From the NCBI GenBank assembly GCA_026399515.1, contig JAPLQT010000063.1, positions 14,846 through 47,540 on the forward strand: 32,695 nt of DNA, in the 5' to 3' direction. Within the stretch, counting starts at the first letter, position 1. Every line of letters starts with the position of its first letter. The position numbers and the translations under genes are program-made. The notes below the pieces were generated by a model. The model worked only from the letters and a program-made list of their open reading frames with translations. It was not told where the DNA came from and did no database searches. This document shows positions 26,001 to 32,455 of the stretch, one piece after another. This stretch comes from Pseudomonadota bacterium (lineage in GTDB: Bacteria > Pseudomonadota > Gammaproteobacteria > Burkholderiales > Rhodocyclaceae).

Positions 26001-27820
26001 GGCTGGTCGCGGCTGCGGATCATCGGCATATTTTCATCGATCCCGACCCCGATCCGTCCGCCAGTTTTGCCGAACGCCAGCGTCTCTTCGATCTGCCGCG
26101 CTCTTCCTGGGCGGACTACGACGCCAAGCTGATCTCGTCCGGTGGCGGTCTCTATCCGCGCAGCGCCAAATCCATCAAGCTTTCGGAGCAGGCTCGGGCA
26201 GTCCTGGCGATCGAAGCCGAGACATTGACACCGCAGGAACTGATACGTGCGCTGCTGCTGGCCCCGGTGGACCTGGTGTACAACGGCGGCATCGGCACCT
26301 ATGTCAAGGGCAGCCAGGAATCCAACGCCGGCGTGGGCGACAAGGCCAATGACGCGATCCGCGTGAGCGGTGCGGAACTGCGCTGCCGTGCGGTCGCCGA
26401 GGGTGGCAACCTCGGCTGTACGCAGTTGGGCAGGATCGAATTCGCCTTGAAGGGAGGACGCATCAACACCGATGCGATCGACAACTCCGCCGGCGTCGAT
26501 TGCTCGGACCATGAGGTGAATATCAAGATATTGCTCAACCTGGTCACCGAGGAGGGCTTGCTCGGCGATGAGCAGCGCAATCAGTTGCTGGTCGAGATGA
26601 CCGACGAGGTGGCGAAGCTGGTGCTGCGCGACAATTATTTCCAGACCCAGATGCTGTCCGTCACCCACGCGCGTGGTCCGGCGCTGCTCGACGAGCAGGC
26701 ACGCTACATGCGTTTTCTGGCCAACAACGGGCGGCTCAACCGGCGGATCGAATACCTTCCTTTCGACGAACAGATTGCCGAACGCAAGGCCGCCGGCATC
26801 GGCCTCACCACGCCGGAACTGGCGGTGCTGCTGGCCTACAACAAGATGGAATTGTTCGATGCCCTGATGGCTTCGGACGTTCCCGAGGATCCCTATATCA
26901 GCACCGCCTTGCAACGCTACTTTCCCAAGCAGTTGAGGGAGCGCTACCCGGGGCATATCCTGCGCCATCCCCTGCACCGGGAGATCATCGCCACTCATGT
27001 CGTCAACAGCATGGTGAACCGTGTCGGCCCCACATTCGTCTATCGTTTGCAACAGGAGACCGGTGCCGCCATACCCGATATCGTGCGTGCCTATATGGCC
27101 ACACGGGAAGTATTCGGACAGGTTTCGGTTTGGCAAGCCATCGAGGCGCTGGATAACCAGGTCGCCGACGCGACCCAAACGGCCATGATCCTGGAATGCC
27201 TGCGGCTGACCGAGCGTGGAACGCTGTGGTTCCTGCGTCACCGGGATCATCTGCGCGACCTGGCGAAGACGCTCGAGCGCTTTACCTCCAGCGTGGATCA
27301 ACTGGCGGACTCTCTTTACCAGGTGGTCGGGACAGAATATCGCTCCAGTCTCGACGAAGTCATTCGGCATTACACCCAACTGGGAGTCGCAACGACGCTG
27401 GCCGATCGAATCGCGGGCTTGGAAGAACTTTATTCGGCCTTGGACCTGGTCGAAATCGCCGGCGATCTGAACAGGCCGGTCGAACTGGTGGCGCAAGTGT
27501 ATTTCGCCCTGGGCGGGCTTCTCGACCTGCATAGTCTGGGCCACCGGATCGAAGCCTTGAAAGCGGACACGCATTGGCAGGGCCTGGCCCGAACCGCGCT
27601 GCGCGACGACCTGTCGAATCTGGCGAGGGTGCTGGCCGCCCAGGTATTGCGGGACCGCCCGGAACTGCAAGACCACCAGCAACTGGTGGCCGCATGGCGG
27701 GAACGGCGGGCCTTCCAGTTCGAACGCTACCAGCAGCTCTTCGAGGAGATTCGAGTCGCCCCGTCGCCGGATATCGCCATGCTTTCAGTCGTCCTGCGCG
27801 AATTGAGGGGCTTGGTTTAG
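23003..27820 (+). CDS. gdhB: NAD-specific glutamate dehydrogenase, large (about 180 kDa) type
   Basis: Oxidatively deaminates glutamate to 2-oxoglutarate and ammonia with NAD; catabolic. Its 1605 residues match the 'bacterial NAD-GDH' family (Pseudomonas/Streptomyces type). The N-terminal half carries the family's regulatory ACT-like region (STHTVIEIVSKDMPFLVDSIT). The catalytic domain contains GGLRWSDRMEDFRTEVLGL and then KNVVIVPVGSKGGFV at about 812-850. The nucleotide-binding domain has VVGIGDMSGDVFGNGMLLS near 980. Conserved NGGIGTYVK and AEGGNLGCTQ follow, then a C-terminal helical domain. A strong ribosome site precedes the ATG. It is monocistronic, divergent from the hemerythrin fusion gene, and followed by a hairpin. 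Symbol by analogy with Pseudomonas. Confidence 0.97.
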   Translation: MLTEFEPSGVELLASVSELIRSRLPAEDVPVVEAFAWRYYAQVASEDLAERTAQDLYGAVLSHWRFASRFLPGNPVIRVYNPRPAEHGWQSTHTVIEIVSKDMPFLVDSITMEVNRQGLTPHLIIHPIMKVVRNADGHLLSIVEDREDSPGGYESIIHVEVDRRTGAEQLEALRQGLAHNLADVLAAVQDWPRMKQRLAEIIIDIEFNPPPGNLDDTTEDCAFLRWVAADNFVLLGYREYQLDGEQGGEMLRVASGSGIGLLRETGKETPVPFAAMLPEVQAIARQKQLLVLTKTNARSTVHRPAYLDYIGIKRFGADGEVIGERRFIGLFTSTAYNANPADIPLLRKKVSSVIERAGFRPKSNADKTLRTILEQYPRDELLQVTVDELYPIVMGILGLGERQRTRLFVRRDAYCRFFSCLIYTPRENFDSALRQRMQEVLMGALHGFSTEFFVQLSESALARILIVVHVRPGGVPAFDVRELEKRLAQVARRWDNDLYEALLAHCGEERGNLLHGRYKAAFPAGYRENYAASAAVGDIDLMESLGADDGLALQLYQPLDSRTGNLRFKILRNGEPVPLSLSLPMLEHMGVKVLEERPYEIALESGRTVWLHDFGLNYSTAADLDMSAVHGLFEEAFRRVWRDEAENDDFNRLVLGARVGWREVALLRAYAKYLKQAGFTFSQVYIEQTLTSHPDIARELVGLFMASFDPEISAGRSERAAEIVTRVESALEAVANLDEDRILRQFLAVILATVRTNYFQQSEVGPKPYLSFKLESRQVPGLPEPKPLFEIFVYSPRVEGIHLRGGKVARGGLRWSDRMEDFRTEVLGLMKAQMAKNVVIVPVGSKGGFVLKNPPPAADRDAYMKEGIACYRIFLHGLLDITDNLVAGETKPPVNVVRKDENDPYLVVAADKGTASFSDYANAVSMEYGFWLGDAFASGGSVGYDHKKMAITARGVWESVKRHFRELGLNTQEEDFSVVGIGDMSGDVFGNGMLLSKHIRLVAAADHRHIFIDPDPDPSASFAERQRLFDLPRSSWADYDAKLISSGGGLYPRSAKSIKLSEQARAVLAIEAETLTPQELIRALLLAPVDLVYNGGIGTYVKGSQESNAGVGDKANDAIRVSGAELRCRAVAEGGNLGCTQLGRIEFALKGGRINTDAIDNSAGVDCSDHEVNIKILLNLVTEEGLLGDEQRNQLLVEMTDEVAKLVLRDNYFQTQMLSVTHARGPALLDEQARYMRFLANNGRLNRRIEYLPFDEQIAERKAAGIGLTTPELAVLLAYNKMELFDALMASDVPEDPYISTALQRYFPKQLRERYPGHILRHPLHREIIATHVVNSMVNRVGPTFVYRLQQETGAAIPDIVRAYMATREVFGQVSVWQAIEALDNQVADATQTAMILECLRLTERGTLWFLRHRDHLRDLAKTLERFTSSVDQLADSLYQVVGTEYRSSLDEVIRHYTQLGVATTLADRIAGLEELYSALDLVEIAGDLNRPVELVAQVYFALGGLLDLHSLGHRIEALKADTHWQGLARTALRDDLSNLARVLAAQVLRDRPELQDHQQLVAAWRERRAFQFERYQQLFEEIRVAPSPDIAMLSVVLRELRGLV

Positions 27821-27830
27821 CGTGCAATGC

Positions 27831-27852
27831 GGTTACGAGGCGCCCCGTAACC
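27831..27852 (+). terminator. Hairpin after the glutamate dehydrogenase gene
   Basis: GGTTACG (27831-27837) and CGTAACC (27846-27852) form a perfect 7-bp stem whose loop AGGCGCCC is itself partly palindromic, 10 bases after the gdhB stop. No T-run follows, so it may protect the mRNA 3' end or act with Rho rather than as a true intrinsic terminator. Confidence 0.45.
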
Positions 27853-27877
27853 CGCGAGCGTAGCGAGCAATCTGTAG

Positions 27878-27908
27878 CCCCCGCCTGGGCGGGGGTTGGG
27901 GGTGGGGG
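27878..27908 (+). repeat. GC hairpin overlapping a G-quadruplex motif
   Basis: CCCCCGCC-TG-GGCGGGGG (27878-27895) is an 8-bp perfect stem; from 27887 to 27908 the plus strand has four G-runs (GGG, GGGGG, GGGGG, GGGGG) separated by C, TT and T, a textbook G-quadruplex pattern. Just before it, GCGAGC occurs twice (27854-27859, 27863-27868). It fills the gap between the convergent gdhB and response-regulator genes and could be a copy of a dispersed intergenic repeat. Confidence 0.6.
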
Positions 27909-27994
27909 CGCAAACCCTGTTTTTGAACGACTTCATGGCACGGGCGTGGTCTGACGACGATGCGAGTTAGGCTGAAGCCTGACCCAATCACGCC

Positions 27995-28777
27995 TCACAT
28001 CTGGCGGAAACGCGAGGAGTAGCCGCGGCTGACTTCGAGCTTCTCGTCTCTTCCGCGCAGGCTCACTTCCGCATGTTCATCTTCGCGTTTGAACGAGGCG
28101 ATGTAACGGGTGTTGACGATGGTCGAGCGATGAATTTGCCAGAAGATTTCCGGGTCCAGCGCCACGGCGAATTCGCGTATCGGCTTGCGCACCAGGCTTT
28201 CCTCCTTTGCCGTGACGATCACCGTGTATTTGTCCTGGGCTTGCAGGTAGATCACTTCGTCCACCGGATAAAGATACAACTGGCCGCCCAGGCCCGCCTG
28301 TATCCAGCGTAAATAGGGCGATGCCGGTTGTTGCGGCGAGATTCCGGAGAGTTTCGCCAGCATGGTTTCGATGCGCGTCATGGCATGTTCCGGGGTATCG
28401 TCCGAGCCGGTCGCCAGCCGTTGCTTGAGACGGGTCACGGTCACCGCCAGGCGCGCCTGGTCGACGGGTTTCAGCAGGTAATCGATGGCGCCTTGTTCGA
28501 AGGCTTCGATGGCATGCGCTTCATAGGCAGTCACGAAGACGATGTGACAACAGCCGGTGATGGCGCGCGCGACTTCCAGTCCGTTTTGGCCCGGCATGCG
28601 GATGTCGAGAAAAGCCAGGTCGGGGCGCAAATCGGCGACCATCGCCAGCGCTTCATTGCCGTTGCGCGCCTCGCCGACCAGTTCGAGTTCCGGCCAGGCT
28701 TCGCGCAGACGCGCCCGAAGCTGGTCGCGCATCAAACGTTCGTCATCGGCCAGTATCGCTCTCGGGTGATGGGACAT
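27995..28777 (-). CDS. LytTR-family response regulator (AlgR/LytR type)
   Basis: DNA-binding response regulator of 260 residues. Receiver domain 1-120: acidic pair D11-D12, phosphoacceptor D58 in AFLDIRMPGQNG, T83 in FVTAYEAHAIEAF and K103 in DYLLKPVD. The C-terminal LytTR domain (about 160-260) has LYLYPVDEVIYLQAQDKYTVI, RKPIREFAVALDPEIFWQIHRSTIVNTRYI (read in two parts) and ends with the usual SRGYSSRFRQM. I start at ATG 28777 because the receiver fold begins HPRAILADDE; 13 extra upstream codons lie inside the kinase gene. It overlaps the kinase gene's 3' end by 35 bases, a clear cognate pair. The arrangement resembles AlgZ-AlgR, but whether it controls alginate-like or pilus genes is unknown. 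Confidence 0.94.
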   Translation of the reverse strand: MSHHPRAILADDERLMRDQLRARLREAWPELELVGEARNGNEALAMVADLRPDLAFLDIRMPGQNGLEVARAITGCCHIVFVTAYEAHAIEAFEQGAIDYLLKPVDQARLAVTVTRLKQRLATGSDDTPEHAMTRIETMLAKLSGISPQQPASPYLRWIQAGLGGQLYLYPVDEVIYLQAQDKYTVIVTAKEESLVRKPIREFAVALDPEIFWQIHRSTIVNTRYIASFKREDEHAEVSLRGRDEKLEVSRGYSSRFRQM

Positions 28778-29648
28778 AGGGGATCTCGATGGTGATATGG
28801 GCGCCGGTCGGCGCATTGGGCGCCAGGATCAGCGCCGCGGAGCCGTCGTACAGGCGTTTCAACCGGTCGCGGATATTGGAGAGGCCTATGCCCGGCGGCG
28901 CGTTCTCGGCGACGCCCAGTCCGGTATCTGCGACCGTAACCCGTAGCCGTCCATCCTGGCGGCGCGCCGAGAGTGCGATGGCCCCTCCCTCCGGCTTGGG
29001 CTCCAGGCCGTGCTTGATGGCGTTTTCCACCAGGGATTGCAGCATCATGGGGGGGAACGACAGTCCGCGCAGCGCCTCCGGAACGTCGATGCTGACCGTC
29101 AGTCTATCCTCCATGCGGATCTGCATGATGGCGAGGTAGCTCTTGCAGAGATCGACCTCGCGCCCCAGCGAGGTCGTCTGCCCGCGCATGTTCGGCAAGG
29201 ATCCGCGCAGGAAGGCGATCAGGTGTTGCAGCATGGCGGTGGCGCGCGGCGGATCGGTTTCGGTGAGATGTTCCACCGCCGCCAGGGTGTTGAACAGGAA
29301 ATGCGGCTCGACCTGCGCTTGCAAGGTCTGCAATTGCGCCTCGGTGACCTGGCGGCGCAGGGATTCCATTTCCGCGCTGGACTCGGCCGAGGTCACGCGT
29401 TCCTCGGCGCGATTCTGCGTGCGCGTGGTGATTCGGACAGCCAGCAGAACAACGATGAGGAAGAAGGCGAGCTGCGGCAGGATGCCGTGACGAAGACCCA
29501 GGATGCTTCCGAGGACGCTCGCGCCGATCAGGCCCAGCACGCACAGCAGGATGAATTGCCCGGTGGTGAGCTTGGCGACCTGGTTGGCGACCCGGACCAA
29601 TGCGTTCCAGGTTTCGTCCCAGATGTTTTCAAAAGGTTCTTTTTCCAC
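28743..29648 (-). CDS. LytS/AlgZ-type membrane sensor histidine kinase
   Basis: Histidine kinase of 301 residues of the His_kinase (LytS/YehU/AlgZ) family. Two adjacent membrane helices lie at about 31-50 and 55-72 with almost no periplasmic loop, so it probably senses something within the membrane or takes input from a partner. A short coiled coil (80-112) leads to the phosphoacceptor H116 in QVEPHFLFNTLAAVEHL. The ATP-binding motifs are LVENAIKHGLEPK (N box), VADTGLGV (G1) and GIGLSNIRDRLKRLY (G2). The start is GTG at 29648 with AAGG about 8 bases upstream. The 3' end overlaps the LytTR regulator gene. A small secreted or anchored protein gene lies 55 bases upstream on the same strand and may be its partner. 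Confidence 0.94.
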   Translation of the reverse strand: MEKEPFENIWDETWNALVRVANQVAKLTTGQFILLCVLGLIGASVLGSILGLRHGILPQLAFFLIVVLLAVRITTRTQNRAEERVTSAESSAEMESLRRQVTEAQLQTLQAQVEPHFLFNTLAAVEHLTETDPPRATAMLQHLIAFLRGSLPNMRGQTTSLGREVDLCKSYLAIMQIRMEDRLTVSIDVPEALRGLSFPPMMLQSLVENAIKHGLEPKPEGGAIALSARRQDGRLRVTVADTGLGVAENAPPGIGLSNIRDRLKRLYDGSAALILAPNAPTGAHITIEIPYVPSPESDTGR

Positions 29649-29703
29649 CTGACTACCTTAGGATCTTGGAGTGTCCATTTCGAGACCTCGGTCGGGGTTT
29701 GCC

Positions 29704-29943
29704 TCAGGCCTCCGCGCCTGACAGGGCGGCGAGTTCGGCGGTCTTGGCCTCCCTGTCGGCCGGGCAGGCGATACGCCTGGCGTTCCCGACCGCATAATAA
29801 CCGGAAGTGCTCCATTTCGCCCCGGTCTGCGCATAGTGCTCGGCGAGTGTCAGGGGACCACCCATGGTGAACAAAGTGGCCAGGGTGGCAAGCGTAGCGG
29901 CCGTCCACTGAGTTTGCCGCCGGGTCTTGAGGGCTGTATGCAT
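29704..29943 (-). CDS. Small signal-peptide or membrane-anchored protein, unknown function
   Basis: Protein of 79 residues upstream of the LytS-type kinase gene. After a basic start (MHTALKTRRQTQW) comes a hydrophobic stretch (about 14-34, TAATLATLATLFTMGGPLTLA) that is either a cleavable signal peptide (possible cleavage near LTLA) or a single anchor. The remainder is soluble, with Y/G-rich SGYYAVGNARR and one cysteine (IACPADREAK). The start is well supported: AAAGGAG is about 7 bases before the ATG, the best ribosome site of this cluster. A 6-bp hairpin (CGGCGC-CCAC-GCGCCG, 29961-29976) lies in its leader. I do not recognise a family. Co-transcription with kinase and regulator (55-base gap) suggests an accessory or target protein of that two-component system. 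Confidence 0.65.
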   Translation of the reverse strand: MHTALKTRRQTQWTAATLATLATLFTMGGPLTLAEHYAQTGAKWSTSGYYAVGNARRIACPADREAKTAELAALSGAEA

Positions 29944-29960
29944 TTGGATCTCCTTTCACG

Positions 29961-29976
29961 CGGCGCCCACGCGCCG
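29961..29976. repeat. Hairpin in the leader of the small protein gene
   Basis: CGGCGC (29961-29966) and GCGCCG (29971-29976) form a perfect 6-bp stem with a CCAC loop, immediately upstream of the AAAGGAG ribosome site on the minus strand. It could modulate translation or be part of an operator. Confidence 0.4.
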
Positions 29977-30000
29977 TTGGTGGAACTCTAGGAGACGTCA

Positions 30001-30065
30001 TCGCGAGTTTCGACGGGCTTGCGACGAACAGCCGGGACAACGGCGCAAAGCGTCGTTACTCGCGA
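30001..30065 (-). terminator. Long imperfect hairpin downstream of prfB
   Basis: TCGCGAGT (30001-30008) pairs with ACTCGCGA (30058-30065); after a TT/TT internal loop CGACG (30011-30015) pairs with CGTCG (30051-30055), and GCCG/CGGC (30031-30034, 30041-30044) closes the top. It starts 15 bases after the prfB stop. There is no T-run on minus, so it may be a Rho-assisted terminator or a 3'-end stabiliser. Confidence 0.45.
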
Positions 30066-30080
30066 CGGGAAAACCCGGTA

Positions 30081-31185
30081 TCAGACGCCTTGCTTCAGGC
30101 TCGCTTCGATGAACGGGTCGAGATCGCCATCGAGCACTTTCTGCGTATTGGAGATTTCCACATTGGTGCGCAGATCCTTGATGCGGCTCTGGTCCAGCAC
30201 ATACGAGCGGATCTGGTGGCCCCAGCCGACGTCGGTCTTGCCGGCTTCCAGCGTATCAGCCGCAGCCTGTCGCTTGCGCAGTTCCGCTTCATACAGGCGC
30301 GACTTGAGCATGGTCATCGCCTCGGCGCGGTTGCGGTGCTGCGAGCGGTCGTTCTGGCATTGCACGACGATACCGGTCGGGATGTGGGTGATGCGGATCG
30401 CCGAATCGGTCTTGTTGATGTGCTGTCCGCCGGCGCCGGAGGCGCGGAAGGTGTCGGTGCGCAGGTCGGCCGGATTGATGTCGATGTCGATCGAATCGTC
30501 GATCTCGGGATAGACGTAGAGGCTGGCGAAGGAGGTATGCCGTCCGCCCGACGAATCGAAGGGGCTCTTGCGTACCAGCCGGTGCACCCCGGTCTCGGTG
30601 CGCAGGAAACCGTAGGCGTATTCGCCCTCGACCTTGATCGAGGCGCTGCGGATGCCGGCCACATCGCCCGGCGTCTCCTCCAGCAGTTCGGCCTTGAAGC
30701 CCTTGCGTTCGCAATAGCGCAGGTATTGGCGCAGCAGCATATTGGCCCAGTCGCAGGCCTCGGTGCCGCCGGCGCCGGCCTGGATATCGATGAAGCAGTT
30801 GTTGGGATCGGCCGGATTGGCGAACATGCGGCGGAACTCGAGGTCCGCGACGACCGTCTCCATTTCCGCAAGATCGGCGGCGACGCTGTTCAAGGTTTCT
30901 TCGTCGGCTTCCCCGCGCGCCAGCTCAAAAAGGTCGCCGGTGTCGGCAAGCCGCTGACTGAGATTGCGCAGCGTCAACACCACGCCTTCGAGCTGCTTCT
31001 TCTCCTTGCCCAGCGCCTGGGCGCGCTCGGCGTCGTCCCAGACCTTGGGATTTTCGAGCGCGCCGTTCAGTTCTTCGAGCTTCTCCGCCTTGGCATCGTA
31101 GTCAAAGATACCTCCGGAGTTCGTTGCCGCGTGCCGCCAGGTCGGCGAGGTGGTTGGCGATAGCGTTGATGCGTTCTGCGTCCAT
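30081..31185 (-). CDS. prfB: Peptide chain release factor 2 (RF2), expressed by programmed +1 frameshift
   Basis: Releases the peptide at UGA and UAA stops. The gene is read in two frames. From ATG 31185 the first 27 codons ([13 protein letters not shown]... ending RRYL) reach an in-frame TGA at 31104-31102. Slipping by one base at CTT-T gives ...[16 protein letters not shown] and the rest of the protein. The total is 367 residues, the usual RF2 size (E. coli 365). Codon-recognition tripeptide SPF is in [15 protein letters not shown], and the catalytic GGQ is in [20 protein letters not shown] naive single-frame reading starting upstream in the +1 frame gives a wrong N-terminus. It is divergent from the lipoprotein gene. 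It is separate from lysS, unlike E. coli. Confidence 0.97.
31101..31115 (-). promoter_or_regulatory. prfB: Programmed +1 frameshift site of prfB
   Basis: On minus: GGAGG (31115-31111), then TAT CTT TGA C (31110-31101). This reproduces the E. coli arrangement of an internal Shine-Dalgarno-like element directly before the slippery CUU UGA C. Low RF2 lets the ribosome pause at UGA and shift +1, so RF2 controls its own synthesis. Confidence 0.95.
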
Positions 31186-31211
31186 GGCGATTCCCGAATA
31201 ATCAAACGCGG

Positions 31212-31217
31212 ATTATA
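31212..31217 (-). promoter_or_regulatory. -10 element of prfB
   Basis: A perfect TATAAT on minus (31217-31212), 27 bases before the prfB ATG, and embedded at the end of an 18-bp tandem repeat. No consensus -35 is visible at 17 bases; the repeat unit occupies that position. Confidence 0.5.
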
Positions 31218-31256
31218 CCCTCTAGGGCACAAGTACCCTCTGGGGCACGGATACCC
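31213..31256. repeat. 18-bp tandem repeat at the prfB promoter (about 2.3 copies)
   Basis: TACCCTCTAGGGCAC (31216-31230) recurs as TACCCTCTGGGGCAC (31234-31248), one mismatch in 15, with an 18-base period, and TACCC starts a third copy at 31252. The unit core CCCT-CT-AGGG is itself a dyad. On minus this puts GGGTA in the same place every 18 bases, the last one being part of GGGTATAAT. Confidence 0.75.
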
Positions 31257-31294
31257 ATTCGCGTGGCCCGACCCGCAGTTTTTGTCGGGTATCG

Positions 31295-31316
31295 GGATAT
31301 CGAAATCCTGATATCC
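31295..31316. repeat. Inverted repeat in the prfB-lipoprotein divergent gap
   Basis: GGATATC (31295-31301) and GATATCC (31310-31316), perfect 7-bp arms with an 8-base spacer; the arms are centred 15 bp apart. Candidate regulator binding site or hairpin. Confidence 0.4.
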
Positions 31317-31379
31317 GGATGGTTGTCCGTTGCGGGCCGCAGAAATGCAGGCTATCCCCCATATTAGATCGCATTGCCA

Positions 31380-31389
31380 CCAATATTGG
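31380..31389. promoter_or_regulatory. Palindrome abutting the -35 of the binding-protein gene
   Basis: CCAATATTGG, a perfect 10-bp palindrome that ends 3 bases before the TTGACC -35 element, a common location for an activator or repressor site. Confidence 0.4.
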
Positions 31390-31392
31390 CGT

Positions 31393-31422
31393 TTGACCTG
31401 GATGCCCGCGTGGCCCGATAAT
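31393..31422 (+). promoter_or_regulatory. Sigma70-type promoter of the binding-protein gene
   Basis: TTGACC (31393-31398) and GATAAT (31417-31422) with an 18-base spacer, each one mismatch from consensus. Transcription would begin near 31429, giving a leader of about 16 bases that is mostly the ribosome site GGGAGGAG (31433-31440) before the ATG at 31445. Confidence 0.7.
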
Positions 31423-31444
31423 CCCCCGCAAAGGGAGGAGATAT

Positions 31445-32434
31445 ATGAGGGCGGTTAACTTCTTATCGGCAAGCCTGTTGATCCTGATGATCGTCGCCTG
31501 CGGCGACTCAAGCAAGCCGTCCATCGTCAGCGTCACTGCCGATAGCCCAGGAACGAATACCTTGCAGGACAAATCCGCCGCCATCAAGGTGGCCTTTGTC
31601 ATGAAATCGCTCACCAATCCCTTCTTCGTGGAAATGGCCAAAGGGGCACGCCTGGCCCAGCAGGAAACCGGCATAGATTTGCAGATCAAGACGGCAACGC
31701 CCGAGACGTCGGTCGAGCAGCAAATCAGGATTATCGACGGCCAGATCAAGGCTCACGTGAATGCGATTGTCATTTCCCCGGTGGATATCACGCAACTGGT
31801 TCCGGTGCTCAAGAGGGCGCAGGACGCCGGAATCAAGATAGTGAATATCGACGAGCGGCTGCACCCCGACGCTCTTGCGGCGAATCGCATGAAACCCGTG
31901 CCCTTTGTCGGCGTCGATAGCGAGCAGGCCGCGTACCTCGCAGCCAGATTCATCGCCGATCAGGTTAAGCTGCCGACCGAGGCCGCGATTATCGAGGGCA
32001 TACCGGGCACCAACACGGCCATGGACCGCAAGCGCGGCGTCGAGCGGGCGTTCGGCCAGAACAGCAAGTTGCGCGTGGTTGCGACGGGAGTGGCGAACTG
32101 GAAAGCGGATGAAGCCTACGAACTGGCCAGGAGCTTGTTCAAGGCCCATCCAAAAATCGGCGTGGTGTATTGCGCCAACGACATGATGGCCATTGGCCTC
32201 ATCAAGTATCTTCAGGAAAGCGGCAGGACCAAGGTCTTGGTCGGCGGCTTCGATGCGTTGGACCAGGCCAGGGATGCCATTCGCGCCGGCCAGATGGCGG
32301 CGACGGTCGATCAGCGGGCCGACAGGCAGGGATACCTCGGCGTCGTCAACGCGCTCAAGTTGATCCGTGCCGAGGCCGTGCCGGACGTGGTGCTGATCGA
32401 TACCGCCTTGGTTACCGCCGACACCCTGAACTAA
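31445..32434 (+). CDS. Lipoprotein sugar-type periplasmic binding protein
   Basis: Substrate-binding protein of 329 residues of the ribose/galactose type (Peripla_BP_4-like). It has a lipoprotein signal peptide with lipobox I16-V17-A18-C19; the residue after the cysteine is Gly, followed by Asp. Family features are [22 protein letters not shown] at the first strand (read in parts), [77 protein letters not shown] and [16 protein letters not shown]. The ligand is unknown: a sugar, polyol or autoinducer-like molecule is possible. No ABC transporter genes are near; 21 bases downstream a membrane protein gene starts, so it may be the sensory subunit of a receptor. Promoter and ribosome site are both strong. 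Confidence 0.92.
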   Translation: MRAVNFLSASLLILMIVACGDSSKPSIVSVTADSPGTNTLQDKSAAIKVAFVMKSLTNPFFVEMAKGARLAQQETGIDLQIKTATPETSVEQQIRIIDGQIKAHVNAIVISPVDITQLVPVLKRAQDAGIKIVNIDERLHPDALAANRMKPVPFVGVDSEQAAYLAARFIADQVKLPTEAAIIEGIPGTNTAMDRKRGVERAFGQNSKLRVVATGVANWKADEAYELARSLFKAHPKIGVVYCANDMMAIGLIKYLQESGRTKVLVGGFDALDQARDAIRAGQMAATVDQRADRQGYLGVVNALKLIRAEAVPDVVLIDTALVTADTLN

Positions 32435-32455
32435 GCGCGCCGACCGTCGCCAAGC

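Noticed and set aside
25718-27682. 654-codon open frame on minus inside the glutamate dehydrogenase gene
   Set aside because: Lies wholly within a well-conserved coding gene and has low-complexity, family-free sequence.
27878-27895. GC-rich stem as an intrinsic terminator of the glutamate dehydrogenase gene
   Set aside because: It is followed by G-runs rather than a T-run; described as a structural/G-quadruplex element instead.
29974-29982. CCGTTGGTG resembling an AlgR-type binding site upstream of the small protein gene
   Set aside because: A single imperfect match in a GC-rich sequence; no properly spaced second copy seen, so it would be over-interpretation.
31102-31104. In-frame TGA making prfB look like a pseudogene
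   Set aside because: It is the conserved regulatory stop of the RF2 frameshift site, with the correct upstream GGAGG and slippery CTT.
31213-31256. Tandem repeats as a CRISPR remnant
   Set aside because: Units are 18 bp, contiguous, and have no unique spacers or cas genes nearby.
31222-31749. Minus-strand open frame across the prfB upstream region and the lipoprotein gene
   Set aside because: Overlaps the promoter, ribosome site and signal peptide of a well-supported plus-strand gene; no protein features.
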